Origin: Pseudomonadota bacterium
GTDB lineage: Bacteria; Desulfobacterota; Binatia; Binatales; Binataceae
Length of the DNA stretch: 56,989 bases
Assembly: GCA_021324455.1 (NCBI GenBank)
Contig: JAJPJA010000096.1
Coordinates: 1 to 56,989, forward strand
Reading direction: 5' to 3'
The position numbers and the translations under genes are program-made. Below the pieces are notes generated by a model, which worked only from the letters and a program-made list of their open reading frames with translations, was not told the DNA's origin and ran no database searches. This document shows, in pieces, positions 1 to 8,710 of the stretch. How positions within the stretch are numbered: position 1 is the first letter of the stretch; each line of letters begins with the position of its first letter.

Positions 1-140
1 GAGTGCCGCTGGGCGTGTGGGTTGGAGTGCCGCTCGGAGTGCCCGTCGGGGTCGGGCTTGGGGTCCTGACAGGAGTGCCCGTCGGGGTGTGAGTCGGGGC
101 CGGCGTGGCAGTGGGCGTGGGTGAGGCCTGGGCGCCGTCG
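1..140 (-). repeat. Thr-Pro low-complexity coding repeat
   Basis: The last visible part of the glycosidase gene is built from degenerate units such as PTGTP, PTPT and PTHTP, seen on the DNA as repeated ggagtgcc and cgtcgggg blocks. Such TP linkers are common in secreted bacterial enzymes and usually connect to a further C-terminal domain or anchor, which would lie outside the window. Confidence 0.8.
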
Positions 141-2086
141 GCAAAGGTCAGCACCGAGACCGAATATGGCGGAAAGTTGGCGGAGAAACTCGACCCGATA
201 CCGCTGACCGTGCCGCTGGCCACGTCGGCGGAGCCCGACCCGGTTTGTGCCGCGTCATCCTGCGGTATCCCGTAGGAGTATAAATTGCCGCTGGCGGCCG
301 GACTGGCATGAGTGAGCGCGATGGCGGCGTTCAGCGTGCTGCTGGCGCTCTTGTTGATCACCAGCAGCGCCATCGTGCCGTCGCTGTGTTTGGCCGCGCA
401 CACGCTCAGCAGCGGATAGTCGCTGGACGCCGCTATGATCTGGTCGCCGCCGCGCGCGAAGTATTTCAGCAGCTTGCCCACGTAATAAGTGGGATAGGCG
501 TCGGCGGGACCGGGCGGGTCGGCACTGTCCACGATGCCGTAGTCGCCGTAATTGCGCCATCCGTAGAGGCTGCTGGAGTTGTTGTTGCCGGTTTCCTGGC
601 CGTTGCGCAAATCCCACCACATCACGGCGTTGAACTCGGTCTGCATCGCGGCGCACAGGCTGTCGGCCAGAAACACGCCGTTGACCAGGCTGGTGGTCTG
701 CTTGCCCGGATTGGAATAAACGGAGTTGTTTTCCGTGCAGGCCAGTTCGACGCCCGCCCCCGCGGCGCCCAGGTAATCGTTGAGTTGCTGACGCAGGTCG
801 GCGGCGTCGGTCGCCCAGGTTCCCGACGACAGCAGCAGACCCTGGTCGGATTCGCTTCCGGGCGCCTGCACATAGCGATGATAGATGATGAAATCGGGGG
901 TTACGCCGAGGCTTTTCATCGTCGCCAGCATCACCGGCGTCCAGCCGTTGTGAGTCGCGCCGGTGACCGGATTGACTACCGGATGATCGGTGTAGTTGGC
1001 GTAGCTGTCCTCCCCGGTAACCGCGACCGCGCCGACTTTGATGGTCGGGTCCACCGCCTTCATCTGGCTGTAGTACTGGGCGAAGCGCTGCGCGTAGGTA
1101 TAAGGGTCGTGCGGGCGCGTATTGTTGTCGGTCTCCCAGGAACCGTAAACCTCGTTGCCGACTTCCCAGTACTTAAAGCCGTAATGGTTGGCCACGTTGG
1201 AAGAATCAACCCATGAGGCGGCCTCCGCCGGCGTGCCCGATCCGTAATTGACGGTGATAAAAACCTGCGCACCCACGGTGGCGGCAACGTCGGCGAAGGC
1301 GGTGAACGGCGTTGCCCACTGCCATGTATTGTTGTCGGTGGTATTGGTCGCCCAATGGTAATCGTCAGACAGGGAGCCGCCGGGAAAGCGCAGCGCCTGA
1401 TTGCCCATCTGCGCCAGCAGATCTTTGGTCGCCGCGGTGTCGAACACGTCGTCCCATACGGCGCTGTTAATCCCGAATTGACGGGGATCCACCGTGCGCA
1501 CCGGCTGGGCCGCGTCGACCGTCAGATTGACGACCGAGGGGGCCGGCGCGGCGGTCAATGAAACATTATCGACGTAGAACTGCGGCTGCGTGGTGCCGCT
1601 GCGATCCTGAATCCAGAATCCGTCCACGTCAGGCTGCCCCTGGACCCCGAGCGCGGATAGCGGAATCACCACCTGTTGCCACGAATTGGCGGCCAGCGGC
1701 GCCAGATTCACAACCGTTTGCGGTGCTCCGTTCAACTCGGCCTGGATTTGGAGCAACTGGCCGCCCGTTCCTCCGCCGTTTATCCAGAAAACCAGGTTGG
1801 TGTAAAGGGTCGAATCGAAAGCGTCATGATGCAGATACAGCGCCTGCCACGGGCCGGCGCTGACCGCAATTGACGCGGTGCCGGACTGCACCGGCGCGCT
1901 GTTGCTCAGATTGACCGACGCCCAGCTCCAGTTCTGCCATCCGTTGACCAGGGCGTCGGTGTAAACGGATTGGTCGGATTGCGCTTGCGCCGTCCCCAAA
2001 CCGAAAACCAGGCCGGAAACAGCAAGCAGCAACAAAACGCGCGACTTAAGCGGGCATCGGGACCGAAGAAAGACGTCATAGGCCAT
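1..2086 (-). CDS. Secreted clan-A glycoside hydrolase, alpha-L-arabinofuranosidase-like (3' end outside window)
   Basis: The frame is open from an ATG at 2086 to the window edge (about 695 codons, no stop reached). The N-terminus has a signal peptide (hydrophobic LLLLAVSGLVFGLG, then AQA). Residues about 38-182 look like a beta-sandwich carbohydrate-binding module. They are followed by a TIM-barrel-type catalytic region with WEVGNEVYG (candidate acid/base Glu312) and a second Glu in ELACTENN (Glu452, candidate nucleophile), the layout of GH51/GH39-type enzymes. A further beta-domain precedes a Thr-Pro-rich tail. Its likely role is extracellular hydrolysis of plant or microbial polysaccharide. 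The family is assigned from motifs only, and the substrate is inferred. It is divergent from the gene at 2216. Confidence 0.75.
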   Translation of the reverse strand, partial: MAYDVFLRSRCPLKSRVLLLLAVSGLVFGLGTAQAQSDQSVYTDALVNGWQNWSWASVNLSNSAPVQSGTASIAVSAGPWQALYLHHDAFDSTLYTNLVFWINGGGTGGQLLQIQAELNGAPQTVVNLAPLAANSWQQVVIPLSALGVQGQPDVDGFWIQDRSGTTQPQFYVDNVSLTAAPAPSVVNLTVDAAQPVRTVDPRQFGINSAVWDDVFDTAATKDLLAQMGNQALRFPGGSLSDDYHWATNTTDNNTWQWATPFTAFADVAATVGAQVFITVNYGSGTPAEAASWVDSSNVANHYGFKYWEVGNEVYGSWETDNNTRPHDPYTYAQRFAQYYSQMKAVDPTIKVGAVAVTGEDSYANYTDHPVVNPVTGATHNGWTPVMLATMKSLGVTPDFIIYHRYVQAPGSESDQGLLLSSGTWATDAADLRQQLNDYLGAAGAGVELACTENNSVYSNPGKQTTSLVNGVFLADSLCAAMQTEFNAVMWWDLRNGQETGNNNSSSLYGWRNYGDYGIVDSADPPGPADAYPTYYVGKLLKYFARGGDQIIAASSDYPLLSVCAAKHSDGTMALLVINKSASSTLNAAIALTHASPAASGNLYSYGIPQDDAAQTGSGSADVASGTVSGIGSSFSANFPPYSVSVLTFADGAQASPTPTATPAPTHTPTGTPVRTPSPTPTGTPSGTPTHTPSGT

Positions 2087-2138
2087 TTGGCAACGATTTA
2101 CTACATTTGAACGCGTTTACACAAACCTGAAGCCATGC

Positions 2139-2157
2139 CCGGGCCGCTGCGGCCCGG
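2139..2157. repeat. 19-nt inverted repeat in divergent promoter region
   Basis: The arms CCGGGCCGC and GCGGCCCGG are separated by a single T, between the divergent glycosidase and enoyl-CoA hydratase genes. It could be an operator for either gene or a hairpin in the hydratase leader. No T-run follows, so a terminator is unlikely. Confidence 0.45.
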
Positions 2158-2215
2158 TTGTGATCCGTCCTGCGCTGTTGCATAGATGGCGATAACGGCC
2201 AAGGAGGACATGACG

Positions 2216-2992
2216 ATGGCGATCGATTTCGAACAGCGCAGCAACGGTATCGCGATTGTGACGATGAACCGTCCGGAGAAGCTCAACGCGCTCAGCAAGG
2301 ACGACCTCAAGCGGTTGACCGAGGTGTTTTACGAACTGCGCACCAACCCGTCGATCCAGGTTGCGATCGTCACCGGCGCCGGGAACCGCTCCTTTACCAC
2401 CGGCATGGACCTGTCGCTGGTGGGCGACCTGCATCCCGATCACTACAAGGACGTGCCCGAAGGCCTGTTGCTCAACATGGTTCCCTACATGAAGGGAATC
2501 GACATCTGGAAACCGATCATCGCGGCGGTCAACGGCCACGCGATAGCGTTGGGCGCGTGCATGCTGCTGGGCACGGATATCCGGCTGGCGGCGCCCAACG
2601 CCACCTTTGCACTGAACGAAGTGCTGTTTGCCGATCTGGCTGACGGCGGCGCGCTGCCCCGGTTGCCGCGTCAGATCCCGTTCGTGCACGCGATGAAAAT
2701 CCTGCTCACCGGCGAAACCATCAGGGCCGACGAGATGCTGCGCGTTGGGCTGATCAACGAAATCGTGCCGCAGGACAAGCTGATGCCGCGGGCGCTGGAG
2801 ATCGCCGAGCATCTGGTCACCAAATGCGACAAGTATTCGGTCCAGGTAACCAAGCAGGCGGTATTGCGCGGCATGGACGTCGGACTGAGCCAGGCGCTGC
2901 TGGAGGAGGCGCTGTTCAAGGAGATGCTGGAGAACCGCCACGGGTTGAAGAATCCGATGATGGCGAAATACGCCGACAAATTCCGGCGCTAG
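2216..2992 (+). CDS. Enoyl-CoA hydratase/isomerase (crotonase) family protein
   Basis: A 258-residue crotonase-fold protein. The start at 2216 is preferred over ATGs at 2186 and 2210 because AAGGAGG (2201-2207) lies 8 nt before it. Oxyanion-hole segments are visible (FTTGMDLS and NGHAIALGA). Of the two catalytic glutamates of true enoyl-CoA hydratases, the second is kept (FALNEVLF) but the first position, in the VNG...GTD helix, is occupied by Cys. The protein may therefore be an isomerase, hydrolase or another crotonase activity on an acyl-CoA rather than a standard hydratase. It has no partner genes nearby. Confidence 0.8.
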   Translation: MAIDFEQRSNGIAIVTMNRPEKLNALSKDDLKRLTEVFYELRTNPSIQVAIVTGAGNRSFTTGMDLSLVGDLHPDHYKDVPEGLLLNMVPYMKGIDIWKPIIAAVNGHAIALGACMLLGTDIRLAAPNATFALNEVLFADLADGGALPRLPRQIPFVHAMKILLTGETIRADEMLRVGLINEIVPQDKLMPRALEIAEHLVTKCDKYSVQVTKQAVLRGMDVGLSQALLEEALFKEMLENRHGLKNPMMAKYADKFRR

Positions 2993-3156
2993 TCCGCGTT
3001 TGCCTTCTTGCAATCGCCTCTGCTGCCATCCCCCCGGGAGCGGCCCCGCGCCGGCCGGCTCCGCGCTGTGCGGCGCCTGTTGAAGGTCTTTCGGCACCCG
3101 CTTTGCGCCTGCGCTGCGCTATCTGGTAGTTTGGCGCGAACGGGTTTTCAGACGTA

Positions 3157-4077
3157 ATGCGTATCGCACTAATCGGTCAGGCGGCTTTTGCGGAAAAGGT
3201 TTTGCATGAACTTCACGCCCGCGGCGAAGAGGTGGTTCACGTCTATGCTCCGCCCGACAGCGGCGGACGTCCGGACCCGCTTAAAACCAAAGCTTTGGAA
3301 TTGGGCTTGCCGCTGAGCGAGCCGGCTTCTTTCAAAGGCGAGGAAATTTACCGCCAGTTCCAGGCGCTCCACGCCGACCTCGCGATTCTCGCCTTCGTCA
3401 CCCTGATTGTGCCCGAGCGCGTACTGTATACGCCGCGGCTCAAATCGATCTGTTTCCATCCCTCGCTGCTGCCGCGGCATCGCGGTGCCAGCGCGATCAA
3501 CTGGGCGATAATTCAGGGTGACAGCGAAACCGGCATTACCTGGTTCTGGCCCGACCAGGGTATCGACACCGGTCCCATCCTGATCCAGAAGCGCGTCCCG
3601 ATTGGCGAGAACGATACCGTCGGTTCGCTCTACTTCAATCGCCTCTTCCCGCTGGGCGTGGAGTCGCTGTTCGAAGCCTTGGATCTGATCAGAAGCGCAA
3701 AGGCGCCGGCCATCGCGCAGGACGAAAGCCTCGCCACCTATGAACCGCCCTGCCGCGACGAGCATGCGGCGATCGATTTCAACCAGCATGCGCGCCAGGT
3801 GCATAACCTGATCCGCGGATGCGATCCGCAGCCCGGCGCTTTCGCGGTTTACGAAGGCAAACGGGTGCGCCTTTATGACGCGGTCCTGGAGCCGGGGCTG
3901 TCGTCGGGTGCGGTGGGCGAGATTGTCTCGATTGGCGGCGACGGGATGCGGATCGGGTTGGAGGGTGCGACGCTGCTGGTCAGACGCGTCCGCGTGGAGC
4001 CGAGCGCCAAAAAGATGGCGCCTGCGGATTTGGCCCAGGCCGGTGAGCTGCGCGTCGGGATGCTCGCGGACAGCTGA
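3157..4077 (+). CDS. Formyltransferase-family protein, like the hydrolase domain of 10-formyl-THF dehydrogenase
   Basis: This 306-residue protein matches the layout of the N-terminal hydrolase domain of ALDH1L1 more closely than Met-tRNA formyltransferase (Fmt). Signs are the start RIALIGQAAFAEKVL, the conserved HPSLLPRHRGASAINW block with its catalytic His, and DQGIDTGPIL with the catalytic Asp. The C-terminal third is an Fmt-C-like beta domain. Predicted reaction: release or transfer of formyl from 10-formyltetrahydrofolate. No aldehyde dehydrogenase domain is fused or adjacent, and no def gene is nearby, which argues against Fmt. The assignment is from motif recognition. Confidence 0.72.
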   Translation: MRIALIGQAAFAEKVLHELHARGEEVVHVYAPPDSGGRPDPLKTKALELGLPLSEPASFKGEEIYRQFQALHADLAILAFVTLIVPERVLYTPRLKSICFHPSLLPRHRGASAINWAIIQGDSETGITWFWPDQGIDTGPILIQKRVPIGENDTVGSLYFNRLFPLGVESLFEALDLIRSAKAPAIAQDESLATYEPPCRDEHAAIDFNQHARQVHNLIRGCDPQPGAFAVYEGKRVRLYDAVLEPGLSSGAVGEIVSIGGDGMRIGLEGATLLVRRVRVEPSAKKMAPADLAQAGELRVGMLADS

Positions 4078-4229
4078 GCGGCCGGTGCCAGGCATCGTTG
4101 GACCGGATTGCCCTGATTTCGCCGTTGCATTACTCTTCGTGCGCAGTTGGCGATTGTTTTCGTCTTCTCTATCCTTCAGCGCAATCGCCGGAGCTTACGA
4201 AGCAGCCTTCGCGCGCAGGGCTTAGCTGA

Positions 4230-5237
4230 ATGCGGCTGTGCATCGGAACTTCCAAGGGCATTGTGATGGTCGATCCGGACCGCGGACGAGCGCCGGTCCT
4301 GGCCCTGGCTAATCCTTCCTCGGTGTGGTGCATGGCCCAAAGCCCTGGCGAACCGCACATCATATACGTCGGTTCGGTAGAGCATACCCACATGGGCGAC
4401 GGTCCGGCGTCAGGCACGTTGTCGCGTTCGATGGACGGCGGCAAAACCTGGACGGACATCACACCGGCGGGCGCGCAGGACGAGAGTATCTGGGCGGTCG
4501 CGGCGCCGCCGCAATCTCCGGGACAATTGTTTATCGGCACCACTCACGCCCGGCTGTTTCGCAGCGACGACCATGGGCGCAGCTTCAGCGAATGCACCGC
4601 GTTTCTCAAGGTTCCGGGACGCGATCGATGGACCTTTCCGCCGCCGCCCCATATTCCGCACGTGCGCTGCATCACGTTCGATCCCTCCGATCCGTCGGTC
4701 ATGTTCGTGGGAGTGGAGGAGGGCGGTGTTTTCGGTTCGCCGGACCGCGGCGCCAGCTTCGAAAGCTTCAATCGCGGAATCTATCGCGATGTCCATGCGG
4801 TCGCGATCGATCCCGGCGATTCGCATCGCCTGTACGCCACTACCGGGCGCGGATTTTATCGCTTCGAGGAATCCCGCCGCGTGTGGAAATTCGTCGGGCG
4901 CGGAGTCGATCGTCCTTACGTGGTGCCGCTGCTGGTTGACGGCGGGATGATCTGCATGGCGGGGGCGGCGGGCGCTCCGCCCACCTGGATGGCGCGCGGC
5001 GCCGACTCGATGCTGTTTGTCAGTCTCGACTGCGGGCATAGCTTCGCGCCGGTGCCAGGCGCCGAAGGAATGTGGCGCGGCATGGTGATAGCGCTGCTGC
5101 GCAGCGAGCTTGCGCCCGGCAGCGTCTTTGCCGTCACCACTGACGGCAAGGTTCTGCGCTGGCGTCCGCGCGAGCAAGAAATCGCCGAAGTGGCGTCCAA
5201 CCTGCCGCCCGCATACGCGCTGGCTGAACTGCCCTGA
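4230..5237 (+). CDS. Asp-box (BNR/sialidase-type) beta-propeller protein
   Basis: A 335-residue protein without signal peptide. Four Asp-box motifs (S-x-D-x-G-x-[ST]-[FW]) are visible: SMDGGKTW, SDDHGRSF, SPDRGASF and SLDCGHSF. They are spaced as blades of a propeller, with repeated SVWCMA/SIWAVA/DVHAVA strands between. The family is the cytoplasmic 'WD40/YVTN/BNR repeat' group related to exo-alpha-sialidases and photosystem assembly factor folds. The enzymatic function is unknown, and no sialidase Arg triad is evident. Only a weak ribosome site (cAGGGc) precedes the ATG. Confidence 0.7.
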   Translation: MRLCIGTSKGIVMVDPDRGRAPVLALANPSSVWCMAQSPGEPHIIYVGSVEHTHMGDGPASGTLSRSMDGGKTWTDITPAGAQDESIWAVAAPPQSPGQLFIGTTHARLFRSDDHGRSFSECTAFLKVPGRDRWTFPPPPHIPHVRCITFDPSDPSVMFVGVEEGGVFGSPDRGASFESFNRGIYRDVHAVAIDPGDSHRLYATTGRGFYRFEESRRVWKFVGRGVDRPYVVPLLVDGGMICMAGAAGAPPTWMARGADSMLFVSLDCGHSFAPVPGAEGMWRGMVIALLRSELAPGSVFAVTTDGKVLRWRPREQEIAEVASNLPPAYALAELP

Positions 5238-5268
5238 TTGGACTGTGAGCCGAGGCCAGGTTCAGCGC

Positions 5269-5420
5269 TCAGTGGCCGGCGCCGGCCAGCATCCTCCGCA
5301 GCCGATCGATATCGACCGGCTTGGTCAAATGATGGTCGAATCCGGCTGACAGGCGACCTGATGTCCGAAGCATCGCAGCAACATGGTCAGGCTCTCGCAC
5401 CGCGATGCCGGATTGGCCGC
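5269..5420 (-). pseudogene. Relic of a response-regulator receiver domain
   Basis: Two pieces of one receiver (REC) domain survive on the minus strand. The upstream piece reads NPASRCESLTMLLRCFGHQV, which resembles the first helix and strand after the acidic pocket. The downstream piece, in another frame, reads GFDHHLTKPVDIDRLRRMLA and a stop, which is the typical end including the conserved KP. The middle, about 70-80 residues with the phospho-acceptor Asp, is missing and the frame shifts near 5340. It lies immediately after the MFS gene on the same strand. Confidence 0.6.
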
Positions 5421-5433
5421 CGCGGTTGCGCAA

Positions 5434-6699
5434 TCAGTTTTCCGCGCGCGGCCGCACCGCGCTGAACTGGCTCAACAGCATCAGGTCGTAGGCGGCCTTG
5501 AGCACACCGCCGCAGACCAGCGGCCATCCGAAACTCGACCGATTCAGCATCGCTCCCGCAAGCAGCGGGCTCAATGCGGTGGCGAGGCTGCGCGGCACGT
5601 TGGTTACGCTGGCCGCCGCCGCGCGTTCCACCGCCGGCACCACCGCCATCACATAGGACTGCCGCGCCGGTACATCCATCTGCGATAAGAACATCCGCAG
5701 CAGCAGAAACATAATCGCCAGCGGCGCGGTCGGCATGATGCCGGCCAGCACCAGGAACAGGTTGGCCGGCAGATGCGTGAATACCATCGTGTTTATCAGC
5801 CCGATGCGCTCGGCAATCCAGGCGGAGACGAATTGGGAGAAACCGGCCAGCAGCCCGGCTCCGAAGAACACCGCCGCCGCGGCCTGCGGACTGAGGTTGA
5901 AGCGGCGGAACAGCCATAACACCAGCAGCGATTGCACCACAAAGCCGCCGCCAAAGGAGTCCAGGCTGAACAGCAGCGCCAGCCGAATCACGATCGAGCG
6001 CGAATGCGCCAGCGGGGTACGCGCGCCCCCCGCCAGCGTATTCTCGGCTTGCGGTGACATCCGCAGATAACCCATCAATACCGCCACGCCGAGCAGCGCG
6101 TAACCGGCGAAGCCCAGCCGCTGCGCGCCAGCGCGGTTCCATCCGTAGTCCCGCGCCAGCATCGCGGGCATTGCGCTGAGCAGCGCGCCGATTGCACCGG
6201 TCAGGGTGGCGCAGACGTTGTACCAGGCGAAGATCCGGGTGCGATCCGCGCCTTTGACAGTCTCGGCCAAAAGCGTCTGCTCCAGCGGCAGAAACAGGCT
6301 GACGTCGCCCGCCGACGGATTGAGCGTGCCCACCACCGCAACCGCGAATACCAGCCAGAAGGAACGCGCCGCGGCGAATCCCGCCCCGGTCGCCACCATC
6401 AGCAGCGCCGCGGCCTTGAGCAGCCGCAGCGGATGCCATCCATGCGGCACAAGTCCGACCGCCAGGGTCAATGCCGCCGAGCCCAGCAGGGTCCCGGTCA
6501 CGATCGCGCCGACTTCGAACGCGCTGAACCCGATTCCCTGCAGGTAGCTGACCAGCAGGATGCTGACGGCGCCGTCGCCCAACGCCCGCAGCGCCCGCGT
6601 CAGCACCAGCCATGCGGCGTCGGCGCTGGCGCTTTGCGGCAGGATCCATGCGGCCAGCCGCCAACCGCCCTTTGCGCAATCAGCCCGATCCTCGCGCAT
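5434..6699 (-). CDS. Major facilitator superfamily transporter
   Basis: About 421 residues from an ATG at 6699; an in-frame ATG at 6783 would add 28 non-hydrophobic residues. About twelve hydrophobic segments are visible (for example VSILLVSYLQGIGF, ALLLMVATGAGFAAA, LAIMFLLLRMFL), with the halves separated by a polar loop near the middle. FLSQMDVPARQSYVMAVVP resembles the family of MFS carriers annotated as drug or metabolite exporters. The substrate is unknown. It is divergent from the kinase at 6855. Confidence 0.75.
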   Translation of the reverse strand: MREDRADCAKGGWRLAAWILPQSASADAAWLVLTRALRALGDGAVSILLVSYLQGIGFSAFEVGAIVTGTLLGSAALTLAVGLVPHGWHPLRLLKAAALLMVATGAGFAAARSFWLVFAVAVVGTLNPSAGDVSLFLPLEQTLLAETVKGADRTRIFAWYNVCATLTGAIGALLSAMPAMLARDYGWNRAGAQRLGFAGYALLGVAVLMGYLRMSPQAENTLAGGARTPLAHSRSIVIRLALLFSLDSFGGGFVVQSLLVLWLFRRFNLSPQAAAAVFFGAGLLAGFSQFVSAWIAERIGLINTMVFTHLPANLFLVLAGIMPTAPLAIMFLLLRMFLSQMDVPARQSYVMAVVPAVERAAAASVTNVPRSLATALSPLLAGAMLNRSSFGWPLVCGGVLKAAYDLMLLSQFSAVRPRAEN

Positions 6700-6854
6700 G
6701 CGAGAGAGTCTGCCTTCCGCTGAGGCCTGACGCCATGTGCGAGGCGGTGGGCGCGGGTTTTCCCCGCAATCCAGACCGTTCATGTACTACCGGAGCGGAT
6801 GATAACCTGATAGCTTTCAGCCACGAGGGACATGGCCGCGATTGGGGCACCTTC

Positions 6855-7415
6855 ATGATCAAACCTATCGTTCTAATCGGAGGCACCGCCGGCACCGGTA
6901 AGAGCACTTTGGCCCGGGAATTGGCGTGGGAAATGCGGTTCGACCACCGGCTGGGGACCGGCTTCATACGCGAGGTGGCCAAAAACTACCATTCGCCGGA
7001 AAGCTCTCCGGATCTTTACAGCTTTACCTTCAGGGCGGAGCGGCCGATCGAACATCTGACGGCGCAGGCGCGAATCCTCAAACCCGCGATCGACGGATGT
7101 ATCGCGCGCGCACGCAACGAGGGCACCTCGCTGGTGATCGAAGGCAATCATCTCATACCGGAGTTGTTCCACGGCGCGCCGGTCGATCTCTATATCGTGC
7201 TGGCGGCGCCCGACGCTCGTGAGCATCAGGCGCGCCTGCACGGCCAGAGCCATGCCCGGCGGCGGCTGAGCGAATCGGACTTCGCCAACGTCCGTCTGAT
7301 CGACACCTATCTGCGGGCCGAGGCGCAACGCTGCGGCGTGCCGCTGGTGCTGTACTCAAACAATTTCAGCGAAATCGTGGACCTGCTTAATTCGCGAATC
7401 GAAATATCACGATGA
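6855..7415 (+). CDS. Small P-loop kinase, 2-phosphoglycerate-kinase-like
   Basis: A 186-residue protein opening with a Walker A motif (GGTAGTGKST) directly after a short hydrophobic strand, as in the 2-phosphoglycerate kinase/shikimate-kinase-like families. The segment LGTGFIREV followed by a helical stretch and VIEGNHLIPELF resembles archaeal 2-phosphoglycerate kinase. The substrate is inferred and uncertain. Its stop overlaps the next gene's ATG by 4 nt (ATGA), so the two are translationally coupled. Confidence 0.6.
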   Translation: MIKPIVLIGGTAGTGKSTLARELAWEMRFDHRLGTGFIREVAKNYHSPESSPDLYSFTFRAERPIEHLTAQARILKPAIDGCIARARNEGTSLVIEGNHLIPELFHGAPVDLYIVLAAPDAREHQARLHGQSHARRRLSESDFANVRLIDTYLRAEAQRCGVPLVLYSNNFSEIVDLLNSRIEISR

Positions 7416-8392
7416 TTGCGGTTACCGTTCCCACGCCGGGCGACGAAACTCAGCTCAAACTGGCCCAGGTGCCGGATCCGGTCCCGGGACCGCGTGACCT
7501 TCTGATCCGGGTGCGCGCCGCCGCTCTCAACCGCGCCGATTTGCTCCAGCGCCAGGGGATGTATCCGCCGCCGCCGGGCGCGCCGGACATCCTGGGCCTG
7601 GAATGCGCCGGCGAGGTAATCGAGGCCGGAAGCGAGGTCAGCGGATGGCGCGCCGGCGACCGGGTCATGGCCTTGCTGCCGGGCGGCGGCTACGCGCAGA
7701 AAGCCGTCGTCCATCACGGCAGCGCGATGCATGTGCCGGAGGCGCTCAGCGACGATGAGGCGGGCGCGCTGCCCGAAGTCTTTCTGACCGCCTTCCTGAA
7801 CCTGTTCATGCTCGGCGGTATCGGCGAGGGACAGACGGCGCTGATTCACGGCGGCGGCAGCGGCGTCGGCACCGCGGCGATTGCGTTGCTCAGAGAAACG
7901 GGCGCCCGCAGCATCGTCACCGCCGGCAGCGCCGAGAAATGCGAGCGATGCCTGCGCATCGGCGCCGACGTTGCCATCAATTACAACGACGGGCCGTTCG
8001 CGCCCAAAGTCAAGACCGCCACCAACGGGCGCGGCGTCAACCTGGTCCTCGATGCGATCGGCGGCGCCTACCTGGCCCAGAACCTTGAAGTTCTGGCGCA
8101 GGGCGGACGTCTGCTGCTGATTGGTCTGATGAAGGGCGCGCGCGCCGAAATCGATTTAGCGGCCGTGCTGCGCCGCCATTTGCAGCTGACAGGCTCGACG
8201 CTGCGCACGCGCAGCGCCGGCGAAAAGGCCGCCATCGTCAATGCGTTCATCGGGCGCTTCGGCAGAGCCCTGGAGACCGGCGCTATCCGGCCCATTATCG
8301 ATTGCGTGATGCCGATGGCCCAGGTGGCCGAAGCTCATCGGCGGATGCAGTCGAGCGCGCATTTCGGCAAAATCGTCCTGCGCGTCGACTGA
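7412..8392 (+). CDS. NAD(P)H quinone oxidoreductase, zeta-crystallin/PIG3-like (MDR family)
   Basis: A 326-residue zinc-free medium-chain reductase. The N-terminal GroES-like domain has RAAALNRADLLQRQGMYPPP and LGLECAGEV. The Rossmann domain has the AxxGVG-type HGGGSGVGTAAIAL. The catalytic and structural Zn cysteines of alcohol dehydrogenases are absent. It is predicted to reduce quinones or enones with NADPH in the cytoplasm. It is coupled to the kinase gene upstream. Confidence 0.85.
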   Translation: MIAVTVPTPGDETQLKLAQVPDPVPGPRDLLIRVRAAALNRADLLQRQGMYPPPPGAPDILGLECAGEVIEAGSEVSGWRAGDRVMALLPGGGYAQKAVVHHGSAMHVPEALSDDEAGALPEVFLTAFLNLFMLGGIGEGQTALIHGGGSGVGTAAIALLRETGARSIVTAGSAEKCERCLRIGADVAINYNDGPFAPKVKTATNGRGVNLVLDAIGGAYLAQNLEVLAQGGRLLLIGLMKGARAEIDLAAVLRRHLQLTGSTLRTRSAGEKAAIVNAFIGRFGRALETGAIRPIIDCVMPMAQVAEAHRRMQSSAHFGKIVLRVD

Positions 8393-8402
8393 CTGCGCGC
8401 GG

Positions 8403-8549
8403 TCAATGCTCCAGCAGCGAAATCGCCGCGGCGATCAGAAACAGCGTCACGCACAAATATCCCCACAGCGTTACTCCCAGATCGTCCTGCTGAAGGCGGG
8501 TCCGGCACCGCTGATAGGCTGAAACAAGAACGGAAACAGGTTTCATCAT
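8403..8549 (-). CDS. Small single-span membrane protein (48 aa)
   Basis: A short frame from ATG 8549 preceded by AAGGGAG at a suitable distance. It encodes a basic N-terminus followed by one membrane segment (LWGYLCVTLFLIAAAISLL). No family is recognised. The ribosome site and clean amphipathic-then-hydrophobic design support it being real. It sits between the convergent quinone reductase and MOSC genes. Confidence 0.45.
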   Translation of the reverse strand: MMKPVSVLVSAYQRCRTRLQQDDLGVTLWGYLCVTLFLIAAAISLLEH

Positions 8550-8710
8550 CAGGCTCCCTTGCGCGCGATCACCCGGCGCGAGATTCGAACCCCTCCGTCC
8601 TGATCGACGAAAGCTGCGGGTGGCGCGTTTACCACCGCCGCACGCTCCTTATTTCATTATTATTGAGGCAGATCGGGAGTGGTATTGTTTGGGTGGCCCT
8701 GCGTTAATGA

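Noticed and set aside
8565..8650. tRNA-like sequence on the minus strand (D-arm-like GCG..GGTAAACGC and GGTTCGAATC)
   Set aside because: The anticodon stem and acceptor stem cannot be paired, and the T-stem has two mismatches. At most it is a decayed tRNA.
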